From: Taudactylus pleione
Lineage: Eukaryota > Chordata > Amphibia > Anura > Myobatrachidae
NCBI GenBank assembly: GCA_031769625.1
Contig: JAUIMM010000688.1
Span: forward strand, 1,369,001 to 1,433,000
DNA: 64,000 nt
Reading direction: 5' to 3'
Shown: positions 47,286 to 58,222 of the stretch, piece by piece
Position numbering within the stretch: the first letter of the stretch is position 1
Layout: the number at the start of each line of letters is the position of its first letter
Notes under the pieces: generated by a model
Told to the model about the DNA's origin: nothing
Database searches by the model: none
What the model saw: the letters and a program-made list of their open reading frames with translations, nothing else
Position numbers and translations under genes: made by a program

Positions 47286-48598
47286 ATTTTTTATCAGGCA
47301 CTATATTACACATTATATACATAGGAGCTGGTTATGTGTCGGTCGGGCATGTATAATACACATTGTAGGCATGGGAGCTGGTTATGTTTTTTATCAGACA
47401 CTATATTACACATTGTATACATAGGAGCTGGTTATGTGTCGGTCGGGCATGTATATTACACATTGTAGGCATGGGAGCTGGTTATGTTTTTTATCAGGCA
47501 CTATATTACACATTATATACATAGGAGCTGGTTATGTGTCGGTCGGGCATGTATAATACACATTGTAGGCATGGGAGCTGGTTATGTTTTTTATCAGACA
47601 CTATATTACACATTATATACATAGGAGCTGGTTATGTGTCGGTCGGGCACGTATATTACACATTGTAGGCATGGGAGCTGGTTATGTTTTTTATCAGGCA
47701 CTATATTACACATTATATACATAGGAGCTGGTTATGTTTCGGTCTTGCACGTATAATACACATTGTAGGCATGGGAGCTGGTTATGTTTTTTATCAGACA
47801 CTATATTACACATTGTATACATAGGAGCTGGTTATGTGTCGGTCGGGCATGTATAATACACATTGTAGGCATGGGAGCTGGTTATGTTTTTTATCAGACA
47901 CTATATTACACATTGTATACATAGGAACTGGTTATGTGTCGGTCGGGCATGTATAATACACATTGTAGGCATGGGAGCTGGTTGTTTTTTATCAGACACT
48001 ATATTACACATTACATACATAGGAGCTGGTTATGTGTCGGTCGGGCATGTATAATACACATTGTAGGCATGGGAGCTGGTTATGTTTTTTATCAGACACT
48101 ATATTACACATTATATACATAGGAGCTGGTTATGTGTCGGTCGGGCACGTATATTACACATTGTAGGCATGGGAGCTGGTTATGTTTTTTATCAGGCACT
48201 ATATTACACATTATATACATAGGAGCTGGTTATGTTTCGGTCTTGCACGTATAATACACATTGTAGGCATGGGAGCTGGTTATGTTTTTTATCAGGCACT
48301 ATATTACACATTGTATACATAGGAGCTGGTTATGTGTCGGTCGGGCATGTATAATACACATTGTAGGCATGGGAGCTGGTTATGTTTTTTATCAGACACT
48401 ATATTACACATTGTATACATAGGAACTGGTTATGTGTCGGTCGGGCATGTATAATACACATTGTAGGCATGGGAGCTGGTTGTTTTTTATCAGACACTAT
48501 ATTACACATTACATACATAGGAGCTGGTTATGTGTCGGTCGGGCATGTATAATACACATTGTAGGCATGGGAGCTGGTTGTTTTTTATCAGACACTAT
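47286..48598. repeat. 100-bp dimeric minisatellite
   Basis: About 13 copies of a 100-bp unit made of two diverged 50-bp monomers. A begins GGTTATGTTTTTTATCAGGC and B begins GGTTATGTGTCGGTCGGGCA; both end in a CATAGGAGCT or CATGGGAGCT word. Sub-variants (CGGTCTTGCACG) recur about 500 bp apart, so blocks were copied too. It probably sits in gene 3's first intron. Confidence 0.93.
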
Positions 48599-49242
48599 GG
48601 GCCATATTCAATTCCAGGTGGAATGTCCCGTACTTTTTGCATGCCGCACTTTTTGCCTACTTCACATGTTTTAACCGCGATAAATTTTCGTGTGCGCCCC
48701 CGCTATTCACCGTATTCAATTCCAAAGGACGCGACAACTCGAACATGCGAAAAGTGCTGTCAGTTTTGGGGAAATCAGCCTGACACCCCCCAAAAGATGC
48801 ACTAACATTGGTGATCACTATAGATGTCCCCGATTAGCCCCCCTGGAGCTATTTGGGGTACTTAAGTGCTTTCAATTGCCTCTATATAGTGTCTTGCACA
48901 AGTGGTGAAGAATAACATTTAGTAGATTTTTGTTTTGAGAAAACAACTAGTCCCATCAAATTTGGGCTTATTTCACTAGTTTTTAAGTTTGTACCCCAAC
49001 TTTTAACTTTTTTACCCCCTTTTACAAAGTCATTTTTTCAGGTGTTCCTCATTTTTTTCGCACATTTTTTTGACGCAGTTAACCTTTGGGGACTTGTCCC
49101 AAGGGTGCAGGGTGGTTTCCCCACCTTTGCACCCCAAAACCGCAATTCTGCACTTTTTTTGTATTCATAGGCAAATCTATTTCGCCTATTACAATGCATT
49201 GCGTTTTCGCGCCGGCGAAAACGTTTTGGAATTGAATACGGA
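48599..49242. mobile_element. MITE with GTATTCAATTCCA ends, copy 1
   Basis: Starts GGGCCATATTCAATTCCA and ends TGGAATTGAATACGG. The end motif also occurs internally at about 48712. Shares GTGCTGTCAGTTTTGGGGAA and CCCCAAAAGATGC with 52126-52924. No transposase ORF. Confidence 0.8.
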
Positions 49243-49257
49243 GGAACCTGTCACACT

Positions 49258-49417
49258 GCTCTGCTCCTGTACTTCCCTGATAATGTATGATTGCAGCCAC
49301 CTGTGTTGAACTAGGTAATTGATGAGACAGGTGTTTCACCACAGGTGACCGCACTCATAAATTAGGTGGGAAGTCCAGGAGCAGAACATTTTGTACCTGG
49401 TGGAAGGGGGTTATGTT
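49258..49417. mobile_element. Palindromic MITE (CCCTCCAACATGACCC family), copy 3, ends worn
   Basis: Carries the same CTGCTCCTGTACTTCCC ... GGGAAGTCCAGGAGCAGA arms as 44364-44567. The left end is lost against the preceding MITE. Confidence 0.8.
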
Positions 49418-49822
49418 ATACCCCTTTTACACCACAGCTAAAACCTGGGTTATTGCAGGGTTAACCCGGGTAGCTCCTTGGTGTAAAAAGGGAGAGGGAC
49501 GGATTCCCGGGTCGAGTAACTTGCAGGGTACAACACGGGAATGACCCATGAAACCCTGCAGTGTAAACGGCGCAATCCGGGTCACGATGACCAGGAGCAC
49601 GCTGTATGCCTGCCGATTTCAGTGGCGCTTCTTGATGACGTAATCTTCAAGCGTCCACTTTCACGCTGGAAGAGCCGGGTCATTGCAGACCCGGCTCCGG
49701 TGTGAACGGCGCCGACTTGGGAATTTCCTGGGTCGGCGCAGGCTAAATTCCGGGCCTGATCCGGTTTGGAACCCTTTTCCAATCTCCGGGTCAGGCCGGG
49801 AATTTAGGTATAAAAACGGTAT
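49418..49822 (+). mobile_element. MITE with CCCTTTTACACCACAGCTAA end, copy 2
   Basis: Same family as 46886-47285 and 58223-59060. Ends ATACCCCTTTTACACCACAG and AGGTATAAAAACGGTAT. Confidence 0.8.
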
Positions 49823-50023
49823 TAGAGAGTCTGATAATATACATGGGAGCTGATTATGTTTCTGTCAAACATACATAATGCACATTGAATTTGGTTTTAT
49901 TCCTGTCAGCCTCATATCTGGTTATTTTCCAGTCATTCACATACAATCTGGGACTGGTTTTATTATCAGATAATACACATACATATTGGTAATGTTCATG
50001 TTGGTCACATAAAGCTTGAAGGA
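49823..50023. repeat. Degenerate 50-bp repeats, second block
   Basis: CATGGGAGCTGATTATGTTT, CACATTGAATTTGGTTTTAT and similar words at about 50-bp spacing continue the 47286-48598 array after the inserted MITEs. Confidence 0.6.
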
Positions 50024-50208
50024 TATATGTAATGGGCTGCGGACTGCAGGCATCGGCGAGTCCTGTGTGAGACTGCCTGATGTTTTAAAGTGGCAGTCAT
50101 TCAAAGGGCGAAATCAACCTGCTTTTGCCTATTAAATGACAGCTACTTTAAATCAACTGGACTCGCCGATGCCTGCTGTCCGAAGTTTATTACATACACC
50201 CCTGAGCA
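50024..50208. mobile_element. Palindromic MITE (GGCATCGGCGAGTCC arms)
   Basis: A 185-bp inverted repeat: GGACTGCAGGCATCGGCGAG faces GGACTCGCCGATGCCTGC. Confidence 0.85.
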
Positions 50209-50685
50209 GGGGCAGAACTTTTGGAGACAATGGAGGCGCCTGCCGCCAGCACTGAAGGAGCACCTCCACCATCGCCCACAATATATTTACCCCACTTAGG
50301 GCTGTAAATATGTACCCGGAGTGTATCGTCACAGCCGCTCAATACATGGCACCTCTTCCCGGCACCTGAGAAGATACCATAACCATATACTGGTGGAGGG
50401 CTCTATGTCAGACCATCAGCTGCTGTTTCCATCTATCTATATATAGCCTGTCCCTGCTTATTGGTATCACTGCTCCTCAGCAGCTTCTTATGCCAGTGAG
50501 ACACGTCCGGTGCCCCCTCACCCACAACTCCCCGTCCCACTCCTCCCTGGCAGCAGCTCTAACCATGGACCCGTGCAATAGTCCCGAGCATGTGAAGCAA
50601 TGGGCAGTAGACTGGGCATTTTGTGATTTGTAGTCCCACCACAGGGGCAGTCTTACAGTATCTTAACTCAAACTCAGTCCTCAAA

Positions 50686-51035
50686 ACCCCCACATCAGGT
50701 GGTTTTCTTCTCCATCAGGGATATCAGTAGGGCTCCTTACCCACATCAGGTGGTTTTCTTCTCCATCAGGGGTATCAGGAGGGCTCCTTACCCACATCAG
50801 GTGATTTTCTTCTCCATCAGGAGGGCTCCCTACCCACATCAGATGGTTTTCTTCTCCATCAGGGGTATCAGGAGGGCTCCCTACCCACATCAGGTGGTTT
50901 TCTTCTCCATCAGGAGGGCTCCCTACCCACATCAGGTGGTTTTCTTCTCCATCAGGAGGGCTCCCTACCCACATCAGGTGGTTTTCTTCTCCATCAGGAG
51001 GGCTCCCTACCCACATCAGGTTGTTTTTGCCTCCA
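50686..51035. repeat. 42/51-bp minisatellite
   Basis: About eight or nine units of CTCCCTACCCACATCAGGTG plus GTTTTCTTCTCCATCAGGAG. Some units carry an extra GGTATCAGG (51 bp). Triplet-length units give long but meaningless ORFs on both strands. Confidence 0.9.
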
Positions 51036-51049
51036 CCAGGAGGACTCTC

Positions 51050-51378
51050 AAGGTGGGTACACACCTGAAAGATATTTCTGCAGATCGAGTGATCTGCAGA
51101 TGGATCTTTAGATGATGGTCGTTCATACATACTGAACGACCGTCATCTTATGCGGGAGCCGTGGGTCCCGGTAGCTGATCGCCCGTACATACTTGCTGAT
51201 GGACAGATATATCTCTAGACATATATGTCCATCGGCTCTGCAGCACAGCCAATGCATTATGTCTGTGAACGACATCGTTCCACAGACATATCGTCGGTAC
51301 ACACTGGCCGATGTGCAGCATATATATTGGCCGATCAATTGATCGGCCAATATATCGGCCAGGGTGTACCCAGCTTAA
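51050..51378. mobile_element. MITE with GGGTACACAC ends
   Basis: GGTGGGTACACACCTGAAAG at the left and GGGTGTACCCAGCTT at the right. Inner perfect palindromes include TTGGCCGATCAATTGATCGG and GATGGTCGTTCA/TGAACGACCGTCATC. Confidence 0.75.
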
Positions 51379-51634
51379 GCCTCATGCTAATTGCACTATA
51401 CAGGTCACTATCTTACCTGTGCCTAATGCATAGCTGTATATACTCCTAATTAACCCCAGGGCTGTAGTTGAGGTCACTCTACATACATACATACATTACA
51501 TTCCACAGTGCAGTCCCCATCTTTATAATAGACAATGCTACAATATTATCCCTTATCTTGTGTCTCTGGTATACGATGGGAGAGCTGTATAGCTTTGCAT
51601 GGGGATGTGTTCCGCATGTGACGTTCATATTACC

Positions 51635-51960
51635 CATGGGGATGCATTCGACATCCCGACGCTCATATTACTGGCGCCAAAATCCCGACGTCGCTCAGAA
51701 TCCCAGCGCCGGCATCCCAATCGCCGGGATACTGAAGGTAAGCAGCGGGGTTGGGCAGAGGGTTAGGGGTTAGGCAGTAGGTGGAAGATTAGGGTTAGGC
51801 ACTAAGGGGGCAGGGTTAGGTTTAGGGTGCGGGGAAGGGGAGGTTAGGTTCAGGCACTAGAGGGGGAGGGTTGGGGTAGGCACCAAAGAGGGGGGGGGGG
51901 GTCAGGGTATGGAGAGGGGGAGGGTTAGCATACCGATACTCCTGATACTTTTTGCAATCT
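51635..51960. mobile_element. Non-autonomous element with GGGTTAGG array
   Basis: A GC-rich head (ATCCCGACGTCGCTCAGAAT, GCCGGGATACTGAAGGTAAG) is followed by about 200 bp of GGGTTAGGCACTA-like units. Resembles 46119-46540 in reverse orientation. Confidence 0.55.
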
Positions 51961-52125
51961 GTAGACCATAGGAACAGCAGCTAACGCCACCTTGAGATCG
52001 TGTCGGCTACCGGGGCCAGTCTCCGAAATGCAGACACATTTAGATGATTCCCTAAACCGAAAACGGGTGTTTTGGGGGGGATATCCTGCAAATTTACTTT
52101 AGTAAATAGGCCTAATAGAAATATA

Positions 52126-52924
52126 GGCCTGTATTCAATTTGAAGCGAAAAGTCCGTTGCCGTACTTTTCGCCGTCATCGGAGGTTTTGCAGGCGAAAAC
52201 TTATCGCGCGCGTATCCCCGTATTCAATTCCAAATCGGCAAAAACGGGACCCGGCGAGAATGAAATGAGCGAAAAGTGCTGTAATTTTTGGGGAAATCAG
52301 CCCTGATACCCCCCAAAAGATGCTCTGACATGGGGGTTCACTATGGGTACCCCCTAATAGCCCTGCTGTAGGTATTTGGGGTCTTTGAATGGTCTCAGTG
52401 GGCGCTATTTAGCATCTTTGGGACAGGGGTAGTTCCATCAAATTTGGGGTACATGAAAATGGGTGCTAGCATATTTTGAAGTTGGTAAAGTCAAGCACCT
52501 GCAATCAAAACTACACCACCCCCATACTTCCAGACCCCCTCCCCAAAGGCTATTGCGCTAGTTTTTGATTTTGTACCACCACTTGGATTTTTTTTTTGCA
52601 CACTTTTTCAAAGTGCTTTTTTGGGGTGTCTTGTGTGTATTTTTTTTTTTAGCATTTTTTGACGCAATTAGCGTCAAGGGGGGGTGTAAAAAAAGGTTTA
52701 TGGGGGTTGCCGCAATTTTGCACACCAAAACCCCAATTCTGCACTTTTTTTTCCTCTGGGTATTCATAGACGAAACTTTTCCGTTGTTTACAAGGTGCAA
52801 ACTTTTCTCACCGGCGAAAAGTCGGAATAATTGAATACGGGGCGAAGTGGAATCGGCGAAAATGACGTCATCAGCTAATAAGTTTAGCCGAAAATGGGTC
52901 ATCGCAGCCTAATTGAATTCGGCC
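52126..52924. mobile_element. MITE with GTATTCAATT ends, copy 2
   Basis: GGCCTGTATTCAATTTGAAG at the left and AATTGAATTCGGCCC at the right, with inner ends at about 52220 and 52835. Same family and orientation as 48599-49242. Confidence 0.8.
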
Positions 52925-53284
52925 CTTAGTCACATATTCGGGGGGGACAACTTGCCTCCAGGCATTTCAGATGAACTTACGCTACTGCCCCTGAGACTAG
53001 TTTAATTTCACAAAGTCACATATAATACCATGTGATAATATCACTGTCGGTCACATGTAATAGACACTATGTACATTGAAATAGGTTTTGTTCCTGTCAG
53101 ACAAAACATACAGTTGTTTTTATTTCTATTAGTTAAGTGTAGTGCAACTTATTCCCATTGCAGCTAGTTTTATGCTTGACGTTCAGATATAATACACATT
53201 GTAGCTGATTGTAATTCCTATCCGACACGTATAGTACATATTGTGCATTAATATATAAAAGCTTGTATCTCCTCTCCTGTCCAG
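52925..53284. repeat. Degenerate 50-bp repeats up to gene 3 exon 1
   Basis: CACATGTAATAGACACTATG, ATAATACACATTGTAGCTGA and similar words show that the same old 50-bp repeat once filled this intron. A pyrimidine tract plus CAG (TCCTCTCCTGTCCAG) ends it at 53284, a good 3' splice site. Confidence 0.6.
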
Positions 53285-53417
53285 GAGTTTCTTATCTGCC
53301 TGATAGAGGTATACTGTGAGGAACGTGAAAGTTGGTGCCTGTCAGAAAGGTTATGTGAAGAGGAGACCCGTCAGTGTGAACGCATCCTATGTAGACCATC
53401 CGACTGGCTTCTCAAAA

Positions 53418-53495
53418 ATGGACAAGAACCGGAGTCACGTGACTGAGGCTATATTAAATCTGACCCTGAGGATAATCTACCAGCTGACTGGAAAG
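53418..53495 (+). CDS. KRAB gene 3, first coding exon
   Basis: 26 codons, [20 protein letters not shown] then YQLTGK, donor GTGAGC. The exon probably begins at 53285 with about 130 nt of 5' UTR. The usual LLTGE end is changed to QLTGK. Confidence 0.85.
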
Positions 53496-56400
53496 GTGAG
53501 CGATTCTGGGAATGCCACACTGACAGGTGCTCTCAAAGTTACAATTCTGTATAGTTGTATTCATTTGTGATTCTTGAATAAATAGGATTACGTTGCTGAG
53601 CAAGAGTGTAGTGTGTGTGCAACAACCAGGAGCAGCCGCACCCGTGTGTCAGGAGGAGGGAGCAGGAGCCAGACCCAGAGCCCCATCACGGAGACCCCAC
53701 CTCACTCACTGGTATCTGAGAGAGACAATGACCAGAATATCCTGGAACTCACCAACAAGATCATTCAGCTGCTGACTGGAGAGGTGACTGCTGGGAATGG
53801 GACATTATACCGTAACACCAGGGGCTGTGTCTGGGTGACGACTGGAGAGGTGACTTCTGGGAATGGGACATTATACAGTAACACCAGGGGCTGTGTCTGG
53901 GTGACGACTGGAGAGGTGACTTCTGGGAATGGGACATTATACAGTAACACCAGGGGATGTGTCTGGGTGATGACTGCAGAGGTGACTGCTGGGAATGGGA
54001 CATTATACAGTAACACCAGGGGATGTGTCTGGGTGATGACTGGAGAGGTGACTGCTGGGAATGGGACACTATACAGTAACACCAGGGGCTGTGTCTGGGT
54101 GATGACTGGAGAGGTGACTGCTGGGAATGGGACATTATACAGTAACACCAGGGGCTGTCTGGGTGATGACTGGAGAGGTGACTGCTGGGAATGGGACATT
54201 ATACAGTAACACCAGGGGATGTGTATGGGTGATGACTGGAGAGGTGACTGCTGGGAATGGGACATTATACAGTAACACCAGGGGATGTGTCTGGGTGATG
54301 ACTGGAGAGGTGACTGCTGGGAATGGGACATTATACAGTAACATCAGGGGATGTGTCTGGGTGATGACTGGAGAGGTGACTGCTGGGAATGGGACATTAT
54401 ACAGTAACATCAGGGGATGTGTCTGGGTGATGACTGGAGAGGTGACTGCTGGGAATGGGACATTATACAGTAACACCAGGGGCTGTGTCTGGGTGATGAC
54501 TGGAGAGGTGACTGCTGGGAATGGGACATTATACAGTAACACCAGGGGCTGTGTCTGGGTGATGACTGTATCATTGTGTGTGTCAGGTTCCTATAAGGTG
54601 TCAGGATGTCACTGTCTATCTCTCCATGGAGGAGTGGGAGTATTTAGAAGGACACAGGGATCTGTACAAGGACGTCATGCTGGAGAATCACCGGCCCCTC
54701 ACATCACTGGGTAAGAAGTTCACTTAAGAAACATTATAATTATACATGGGTATATATATCACATTAGTCTATGTAAAATTCTGTATCCGGACTATAAATC
54801 TACATGAAAAAGGTTGACAATGTCTAGATAGACACCAAATGTTAGACAGACAGTAGTTCTACAGGGACAAAATGTCAACGTACTAAAGGTCGACTGGTAC
54901 AAAGGGTCAACATGAAAATGGTTGACACTTTTTTTTTTTAGGGTTAGGCACTTACCCCGACGGTTATAGTTAGGCACCAGGAGGGAGGGTTAGGCACTTA
55001 CCCCCGACGGTTATAGTTAGGCACTTTCCGGAGGATTAGGGTTAGGCACTAGAAGAGACGGTTAGGGTCAGGCACCAGGAGGGAGGGTTAGGGTTAGGCA
55101 CCAAGTTTAGGGTTAGGCACGTAGGGGAGGATTAGGGTTAGGCACTAGAAGAGACGGTTAGGGTTAGGCACCAGGAGGTAGGGTTAGGCACGTAGGGGAG
55201 GATTAGGGTTAGAAAACAAACAAAAAAAAGTCTCTAGACATTGTCGACCCTTTTCATGTAGATCTGTTATACCACACCCGTAAAATTGAAATTATTTACT
55301 AAGATAATGCTTTTTGTTTTGAACAGATTTGCATCAAGTCGATGACCTACGTAGAGGGTTTGGAACCAATGATTCTTCATCGGGGTGCACATTAGATGAT
55401 CAAAGTGCCATTGCAATGTCGCCAACATCCGACGCAAACACAACCAGAAATAAGAACGAGCACTCTGTCACATGTGACGACGAAAATCTCACCGGTACTG
55501 ACATTAATACACCCAAGGATAATACACAATATCCATTTACCGATATTAAGGAGGAACCAGTCTTATGTGATGGAGGAACCCTCACAGACACTGACCTTTA
55601 CAAACCCACAGGTCATACACAGTATACATCTGCTCGTATAAAGGAGGAATCGGTCTCGTACAATGGCAAAAATATATATAGACCAACAAATCATAGACAA
55701 AATACATCTGCACCTATTAAGGAGGAATCCGTGTTATGTAAAAAAGTAGATGGCGTAGACTTAGACATTCATAAACCCACAGATAACACGCAATATACAG
55801 CTGTTCCTATTCATGACGAATTAATGCAACTCGAAGAAGGAATTGTCACAGACACTGACCGTTATACACCCACAGATGGTAAACCGACACAATACACCAT
55901 TACTGGGGAACCATATAGCTGGACTGTTAATATAAAGGCAAAATGTAAGGATGTGTTGGGAAAGCCTAAAAGTGATTTTAACCGACCTAATAAGCCAGTT
56001 TATCCGTGCCCCAATCCACCGCAGAACACAGACAGGACATTCGCCTGCTCAGAGTGTGAGAAACATTTCACCAGTGAGTCAGGACTTATTAAACATCAGA
56101 GTCTACATACCCAGCCTGAATCCAGGTTTGCTCGGTCAAACCTGGCCACACACCACGAAAAGCCACGTCCAGCAAAATCGTTTCCATGCGACAACAGCCG
56201 GATCCCGCCTAACCATAAATCTGCGCAGGCCGGAGAGAAGCCATTTAAATGCCAGCATTGCGGAGAACGTTTTATCAGTAAATTAGAACTTGTTACACAC
56301 CAGATAGTTCACATCAAGAGGCCGTACTCCTGCTCCCAATGTAGGAGATGTTTCTTCAGCCGCTCAGGCCTGGCTACGCATCAGAAGACGCACACGGTGC

Positions 56401-57011
56401 AGAAACTGTTCCAGTGTCCCGTATGCAGGAAAAGTTTTATTTCAAAGGCTTACCTTGTATTGCATGAGGAAACGCATACAGACAGTAAGGCAAGTGCGGG
56501 CTCGGGAAACGGAGAGTATGCTGGCGATGACCCAAAGGCTGGCAAAGCTCAGAGCGGTAACGCCGAAGAGAAGTCTTTTACTTGCCCCGATTGCGGGGAA
56601 TGTTTCTATAGCAGCGAGCGCTATCTGCAGCATCAGAGCAGACACCTCAGGCACAGTCCCTTCATTTGTTCGGACTGTGGGAAGTGCTTTAGAAGAAAAG
56701 CGGGCCTTTCCAAACACCAGAGGGTCATCCACCAAGGAGGCGCCATTTTCTCTTGTTTTGGGTGTGGGAAAGGCTTCGCTTGTAAGTCGGAGCTCGTCAG
56801 ACATTTGACGGTCCACACTGGAGAGAAACCATTTTCTTGTACTGATTGCGGGAAATGTTTCTCGTTTAAGTCGGCCCTGGTTAGGCACCAAAGGATCCAC
56901 AATGGAGATAGGCCGCATTCATGCTCCGAATGCGGCAAAGGGTTTTCATGCACCTCGGACCTCCGTAGACACCAGTCCGTTCACCAGCGAACCTTCAGCT
57001 GTAACTTATAG
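53418..57011 (+). CDS. KRAB zinc-finger gene 3 (complete, 694 aa)
   Basis: A predicted nuclear KRAB repressor, paralogue of genes 1 and 2. Exons: 53418-53495, 53586-53783, 54587-54710, 55327-57011. GT-AG junctions, phases 0/0/1, no internal stop. Layout: N-terminal module 1-92, KRAB-A 93-133, linker with three IKEE motifs (Lys 208, 239, 265) to about 340, then nine C2H2 fingers at about 372-394, 440-462, 467-489, 495-517, 551-573, 579-602, 608-630, 636-658 and 664-686. The ATG at 53418 is the first usable one after the likely acceptor at 53284 and matches genes 1 and 2. The finger linkers are less regular than in gene 2, so it is an older or less constrained array. No named orthologue is recognised. 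Confidence 0.88.
53586..53783 (+). CDS. KRAB gene 3, second coding exon
   Basis: 66 codons, [20 protein letters not shown] ... [20 protein letters not shown] ... IIQLLTGE. Acceptor AG at 53584-53585. The intron before it is only 90 bp. The donor GTGACT begins the 66-bp array. Confidence 0.87.
53784..54568 (+). repeat. 66-bp minisatellite in intron 2 of gene 3
   Basis: About 12 units starting at intron base 1 and ending 18 bp before the KRAB-A exon. Unit starts at 53781, 53847 and 53913 fix the period at 66. One unit near 54152 lost 2 bp. Every unit repeats GACTGGAGAG-GTGACT or a one-base variant. In the exon-2 frame the units stay open ([20 protein letters not shown]) until that 2-bp loss. 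Confidence 0.95.
54587..54710 (+). CDS. KRAB gene 3, KRAB-A box exon
   Basis: 124 nt: [20 protein letters not shown], then [20 protein letters not shown] and L plus a split codon. Acceptor CAG at 54584-54586, donor GTAAGA. The canonical KRAB-A core is intact. Confidence 0.92.
54799..55262. mobile_element. MITE with 30-bp terminal inverted repeats and GGTTAGGCAC array
   Basis: The ends at 54799-54828 and 55233-55262 are inverted copies (TCTACATGAAAAAGGTTGAC...). Between them lie about 270 bp of AGGGTTAGGCAC-like units. It fills most of intron 3 of gene 3 and ends 64 bp before exon 4. Confidence 0.85.
55327..57011 (+). CDS. KRAB gene 3, terminal exon: linker and nine C2H2 fingers
   Basis: Acceptor AG at 55325-55326; the first full codon is at 55329; stop TAG at 57009-57011. 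The linker has diverged repeats of the gene 2 type ([25 protein letters not shown]). Fingers: [48 protein letters not shown] (HX4H), [16 protein letters not shown] and CSECGKGF; a degenerate one ([14 protein letters not shown]) sits between 1 and 2. A 30-residue Gly/Ser/Ala spacer divides fingers 4 and 5, splitting the array in two. Confidence 0.92.
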
Positions 57012-57480
57012 CTTGCTCCCTGTAAGGCAATTTTCCACAGAAAATGAACAAAATTTGTGGTCTTAGAGGTATGCGGTCAGCTTGTCGACAGCGACTATGT
57101 CGGCAAGACAAGGCCAGTGCCGGGATCCAGATACGAGTGTAATACTTTTGTTTAAACTTACTTTGAGCATTTTGACCATGCGGCTATTGTAACACTACAC
57201 CCGTGCCGGGAACCTGGCAGCGTCTTGGTCATGTCGACAGAGTCACTGTGGACACAGTGAATGTCGATACAATGTACCCAACGCTAGTTATATGAAGTTT
57301 ATGCAAAAGGAAAAGGTGTTACAAGATAAGTTATATCTAAAAATAAATAAGTTTATAATTAAATACCTATTTTTTTCACGATAACAGTCTCTAGCAAATA
57401 GACTGGGTTATGCCGACCGGGCTGGGTATATTTTGACAACACTGATGGAATGTCGGCATGATTAGAATGTATACAAAATG
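57012..57480 (+). other. 3' UTR and downstream of gene 3
   Basis: AT-rich, with scattered GTCGACA and TGTCGGCA words as in an old MITE, but no clear borders. Confidence 0.45.
57342..57347 (+). terminator. Candidate poly(A) signal of KRAB gene 3
   Basis: AATAAA, 331 bp after the stop codon; a plausible 3' UTR length. Confidence 0.5.
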
Positions 57481-57925
57481 TTCCTCATGGTCCAGCTGTT
57501 ACATACCTTGTTTGGTGGCTCCAGCGGTGTCTGGCGGTCAGCTGACGGGGAGTCCTGGATAATCCTTGTTGGAGGAGCCCAGCGGGGGGGCCAGGGTCCA
57601 ACGCCGCCCCCCCCCCCCCTCCCTCTTATATGTCAGCAGCCCAGCACATGCTCCTCTTCTCTGCCTGTAAGAGGGGGAGTGATCACACTGATCGCCCCCT
57701 CCCTTGGATTTGCATCGGGCTGAGGGGCTCACAGTGCCCACCTCCCCGGCACGCAGCACGACAAGGTATTTTCTCCTAAAGGGGCGTGGCCATGCCTCCC
57801 ATGATTAGGACCAATCAATCAGCTCCTATCACTTTACAGGTTGTTTTTGAATAATGGCAGTTAGCAGCTGATTGGTTGATACTTTCTGGCCACTTACCTC
57901 TCTAAGGCTTAGTACATAGACCCCA
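57481..57925. other. Intergenic with MITE remnant
   Basis: A C-run near 57610 and, at 57800-57924, one worn copy of the GGGGTCTATGTACTAAGC MITE (right end TTAGTACATAGACCCC). No gene. Confidence 0.45.
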
Positions 57926-58222
57926 TGAGGCGATAATAAACAGATATCCCTGTTATATGGGGAAAATCCCCTGATACATATAACAATATTAGGGATATTA
58001 TCCCAAATCGGTTATTCCATGACAATGTCACTAATTATTAAAATGTGTCAACAGGTACATATCAAATGAACACAACAGGTGTTCAAAACCGCATATCAAA
58101 TAAATATTGTATATGGCATATAGATGGAGTAAATGTGCAAAAGTGCATAGATCTAATACATGTGTGCAAAAGTCGCAGACACTTTATACCAGATAAACAT
58201 GAGATTGATGTGCAGATTACTC

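Noticed and set aside
50681..51130. 149-residue ORF with HLMWVGSPPDGEEN repeats
   Set aside because: A product of the 42/51-bp minisatellite; both strands are open and there is no splice or promoter context.
54127..54714. 195-residue ORF running through the 66-bp array and the KRAB-A exon
   Set aside because: It crosses the KRAB exon in the wrong frame ([11 protein letters not shown]...). Openness of a 66-bp unit in several frames is not evidence of coding; only donor use could make it relevant.
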